23,245 nucleotides of DNA from an uncultured Oribacterium sp. (GTDB lineage: Bacteria > Bacillota > Clostridia > Lachnospirales > Lachnospiraceae), in assembly GCA_902485915.1 (NCBI GenBank), contig CABTMH010000017.1, forward strand, positions 1-23,245, given 5' to 3'. Below are positions 21,419 to 23,245 of this stretch, piece by piece. A program made the translations under genes and the position numbers. The number at the start of each line of letters is the position of its first letter. Within the stretch, counting starts at the first letter, position 1. The notes below the pieces were generated by a model that was not told where the DNA came from, did no database searches, and saw only the letters and a program-made list of their open reading frames with translations.

Positions 21419-23194
21419 TTACTCAACATCCTGGATGGCTTCATAATCTTCTTCGCCGGTACGGACCTTGACGGCACGCATGACGTTGTAAACGAAGATC
21501 TTACCATCACCGATGTGACCGGTATACAGTGTCTTTTTCGCGGTTTCGATGACATGGTCGACCGGAATCTTCGAAACGATAACCTCGACCTTGATCTTCG
21601 GAATCAGCGTGGAATCAACGGTAACACCACGATACTTCTCCTGCGAACCACGCTGGAGACCGGAGCCCATGACCTGCGTCACGGTCATACCGGTAACACC
21701 GAGATGATTCAGTGCTCTCTTCAGCGCATCGAAGCTCGAAAGACGGCAGATGATCGAAACTTTATGCATATCGGTGATATATGGTGTTACAGCCGCTGTA
21801 CCTGTCGCTGCGACTGTTTCCGGTGCTTCCGCAACCTTCACAGCGGCGTTCTTCTGCGCATCGGATGCCTTCTCATAATCGTTCTCACCGAGATCTGTAT
21901 TTTCGTTCGCCTCTACCGTCATATCGGTAACATCCGTGATGGAGAAGCCGGAATATGCAGAGGTGAGCCCATGCTCATGAACATCGAGACCTTCGATTTC
22001 GATTTTTGCCGGGACACGAAGACCGATGGTCTTATCGATGATCTTAAAGACGATAAACATGGTGGTCAGTGTGTAGGCCGCGATGCCGATGACCCCGAGT
22101 ACCTGAACACCGAGCTGCGCGAGACCACCACCATAGAAGAGGCCGACGCCGACGCCGTCCGCGCCGGTAGAGAACAGGCCGACCGCGATGGTACCCCAGA
22201 TACCATTCATCATATGAACCGATACAGCACCGACCGGATCATCGATTTTCGCCTTGTTATCAAAAAACTCAACCGATACGACGACGAGGATACCAGCGAC
22301 GAGACCGATGAAGAAGGCACCGACCGGTGTGACACAGTCGCACGGTGCGGTGATGGCGACGAGGCCGGCGAGTGCACCGTTAAAGGTCATCGATACATCC
22401 GGCTTACCATAACGAATCCAGGTGAAGACCATCGTCGTGACGGTCGCTACGGCAGCGGCGAGGTTCGTGGTCATAAATGCAGTGGCAGCGGTGATGGCAT
22501 TATCTTCGGTCGCCATCGCAGCGGTGGAACCACCATTAAAACCGAACCAGCAGAACCAGAGAATAAATACACCAAGTGCAGCAGCCATCATGTTGTGGCC
22601 CGGAATCGCACGTGCCTTTCCGTCTCGATCATACTTTCCGATTCGAGGTCCGAGCAGCCATGCTCCGAGGCAGGCAATCAGTCCGCCGGTCATATGAACA
22701 GCTGCAGAACCTGCGAAATCATGGAAGCCCATCGTGCTCAGCCAGCCACCGCCCCATACCCAGTGGCCTTCGATCGGGTAGATGATCAGTGAGATCACTG
22801 CGGAGTATACACAGTAGGCTTTAAAGTTTGTACGCTCTGCCATGGAGCCGGAAACGATGGTGGCAGCCGTTGCACAGAAGACGGTTTCGAAGATGACGTA
22901 ACACCAGAGTGGCATGTTCTGTGGAACCACGGAATTTGCGGCGGTATAGCTGCCACGAATCAGCGGATCGAAGCCACCGACCAGTGGACCGGTACCGGCA
23001 AACATCAGGCCGAAGCCGATGAGCCAGAAGCACGGCGTACCGATACAGAAATCCATCATGTTTTTCATGAGGATATTGCCGGTGTTCTTCGCGCGGGTGA
23101 GACCTGCTTCACACAGCGCGAAACCGGCTTGCATGAAGTAGATGAGTGCGGTTGCGATCAGCACCCAGGTAACGGTAGATAAACTGATTTCCAT
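21419..23194 (-). CDS. amtB: Ammonium transporter fused to a C-terminal PII signalling domain
   Basis: The 591-residue protein joins an Amt/MEP ammonium channel (about 1-400, some 11 helices) to a GlnB/GlnK-like PII domain (about 475-591) through a polar linker. Channel signatures include the twin histidines H167 (AAVHMTGG) and H327 (SVHMMNGIWGT), WVWGGGWL and WFCWFGFNGGS. In the PII part TGMTVTQV, the T-loop region, PKIKVEV and TGHIGDGKIFVYN are clear. Gln514 and Lys533 match ATP/2-oxoglutarate-binding residues. Tyr521 matches Tyr46 of GlnB, while the uridylylated Tyr51 position is Val526. Covalent control by GlnD is therefore not expected; the domain may gate its own channel by ligand binding (inference). 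GGAGGAG precedes ATG 23194. A terminator-like hairpin lies directly upstream. Confidence 0.95.
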   Translation of the reverse strand: MEISLSTVTWVLIATALIYFMQAGFALCEAGLTRAKNTGNILMKNMMDFCIGTPCFWLIGFGLMFAGTGPLVGGFDPLIRGSYTAANSVVPQNMPLWCYVIFETVFCATAATIVSGSMAERTNFKAYCVYSAVISLIIYPIEGHWVWGGGWLSTMGFHDFAGSAAVHMTGGLIACLGAWLLGPRIGKYDRDGKARAIPGHNMMAAALGVFILWFCWFGFNGGSTAAMATEDNAITAATAFMTTNLAAAVATVTTMVFTWIRYGKPDVSMTFNGALAGLVAITAPCDCVTPVGAFFIGLVAGILVVVSVEFFDNKAKIDDPVGAVSVHMMNGIWGTIAVGLFSTGADGVGVGLFYGGGLAQLGVQVLGVIGIAAYTLTTMFIVFKIIDKTIGLRVPAKIEIEGLDVHEHGLTSAYSGFSITDVTDMTVEANENTDLGENDYEKASDAQKNAAVKVAEAPETVAATGTAAVTPYITDMHKVSIICRLSSFDALKRALNHLGVTGMTVTQVMGSGLQRGSQEKYRGVTVDSTLIPKIKVEVIVSKIPVDHVIETAKKTLYTGHIGDGKIFVYNVMRAVKVRTGEEDYEAIQDVE

Positions 23195-23216
23195 AACTCT
23201 CCTCCTTTAGATATAG

Positions 23217-23245
23217 AAAAAGGGCGTCTGGATTTTCCAGACGCC
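23217..23245 (-). terminator. Terminator-like hairpin just upstream of amtB (possible attenuator)
   Basis: A 9-bp perfect stem (GGCGTCTGG at 23223-23231, CCAGACGCC at 23237-23245) with a 5-base loop is followed on the minus strand by CTTTTTC. The amtB Shine-Dalgarno begins within 15 bases. The window ends at the stem base, so upstream partners are not visible. Either it ends an upstream gene, or it controls read-through into amtB. Confidence 0.8.

Noticed and set aside
21515..22792. A 425-residue open frame on the plus strand opposite amtB
   Set aside because: Its composition (many Asp, Arg, Gly, His) and lack of a ribosome-binding site fit an antisense shadow of the clear AmtB-PII gene.

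Overview
The window looks like chromosome of an anaerobic Gram-positive bacterium of the class Clostridia, probably Lachnospiraceae. Three things point that way: an Rnf operon in clostridial order (C-D-G-E-A-B), a glmS gene behind a glmS ribozyme, and a Firmicutes-style ECF sigma / anti-sigma / DUF4349 operon. The genus assignment is inference. There are 19 protein genes. All lie on the minus strand except one FMN-binding protein gene at 20652-21203. I found no tRNA, rRNA, CRISPR array, transposase or phage gene.

Layout, left to right. An LCP-family (LytR-CpsA-Psr) cell-wall gene sits at 172-2067 behind a long dyad-rich leader. Next is a seven-gene V/A-type ATPase operon at 2451-9570, transcribed E, DUF2764, A, B, D, I, K. 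It has its own promoter (9623-9651) and terminator (2397-2426). It has no recognisable C, F or G subunit genes. The Rnf operon (9912-15088) follows in the same orientation, with an extended -10 promoter and a terminator. glmS (15407-17245) is preceded by a glmS ribozyme (17430-17561) and a promoter lying inside an 8-bp inverted repeat. A sigma factor / anti-sigma / DUF4349 lipoprotein operon occupies 17708-20271. Then come the plus-strand FMN-binding protein and, at the right edge, an ammonium transporter fused to a PII domain (21419-23194). A terminator-like hairpin stands directly before that last gene.

How the genes fit together. Rnf couples electron transfer from reduced ferredoxin to NAD+ with ion export. 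The rotary ATPase can interconvert that ion gradient and ATP. The ATPase K subunit carries the residues that bind Na+ in the Enterococcus hirae enzyme (T57, Q58, Q101, E130), so the two operons may form a sodium-based energy module. The FMN-binding protein carries the same flavinylation motif as RnfG and may be another surface redox carrier. LCP, GlmS and the sigma/DUF4349 operon relate to the cell envelope.

The least expected structure is a dispersed intergenic repeat of about 62-66 bp, present in four copies (2324-2385, 17634-17696, 20456-20521, 21258-21321). Its near-palindromic ends share a 20-base arm. Other items worth attention are the AmtB-PII fusion lacking the uridylylation tyrosine, the apparent attenuator in front of it, and several unexplained dyads next to promoters.
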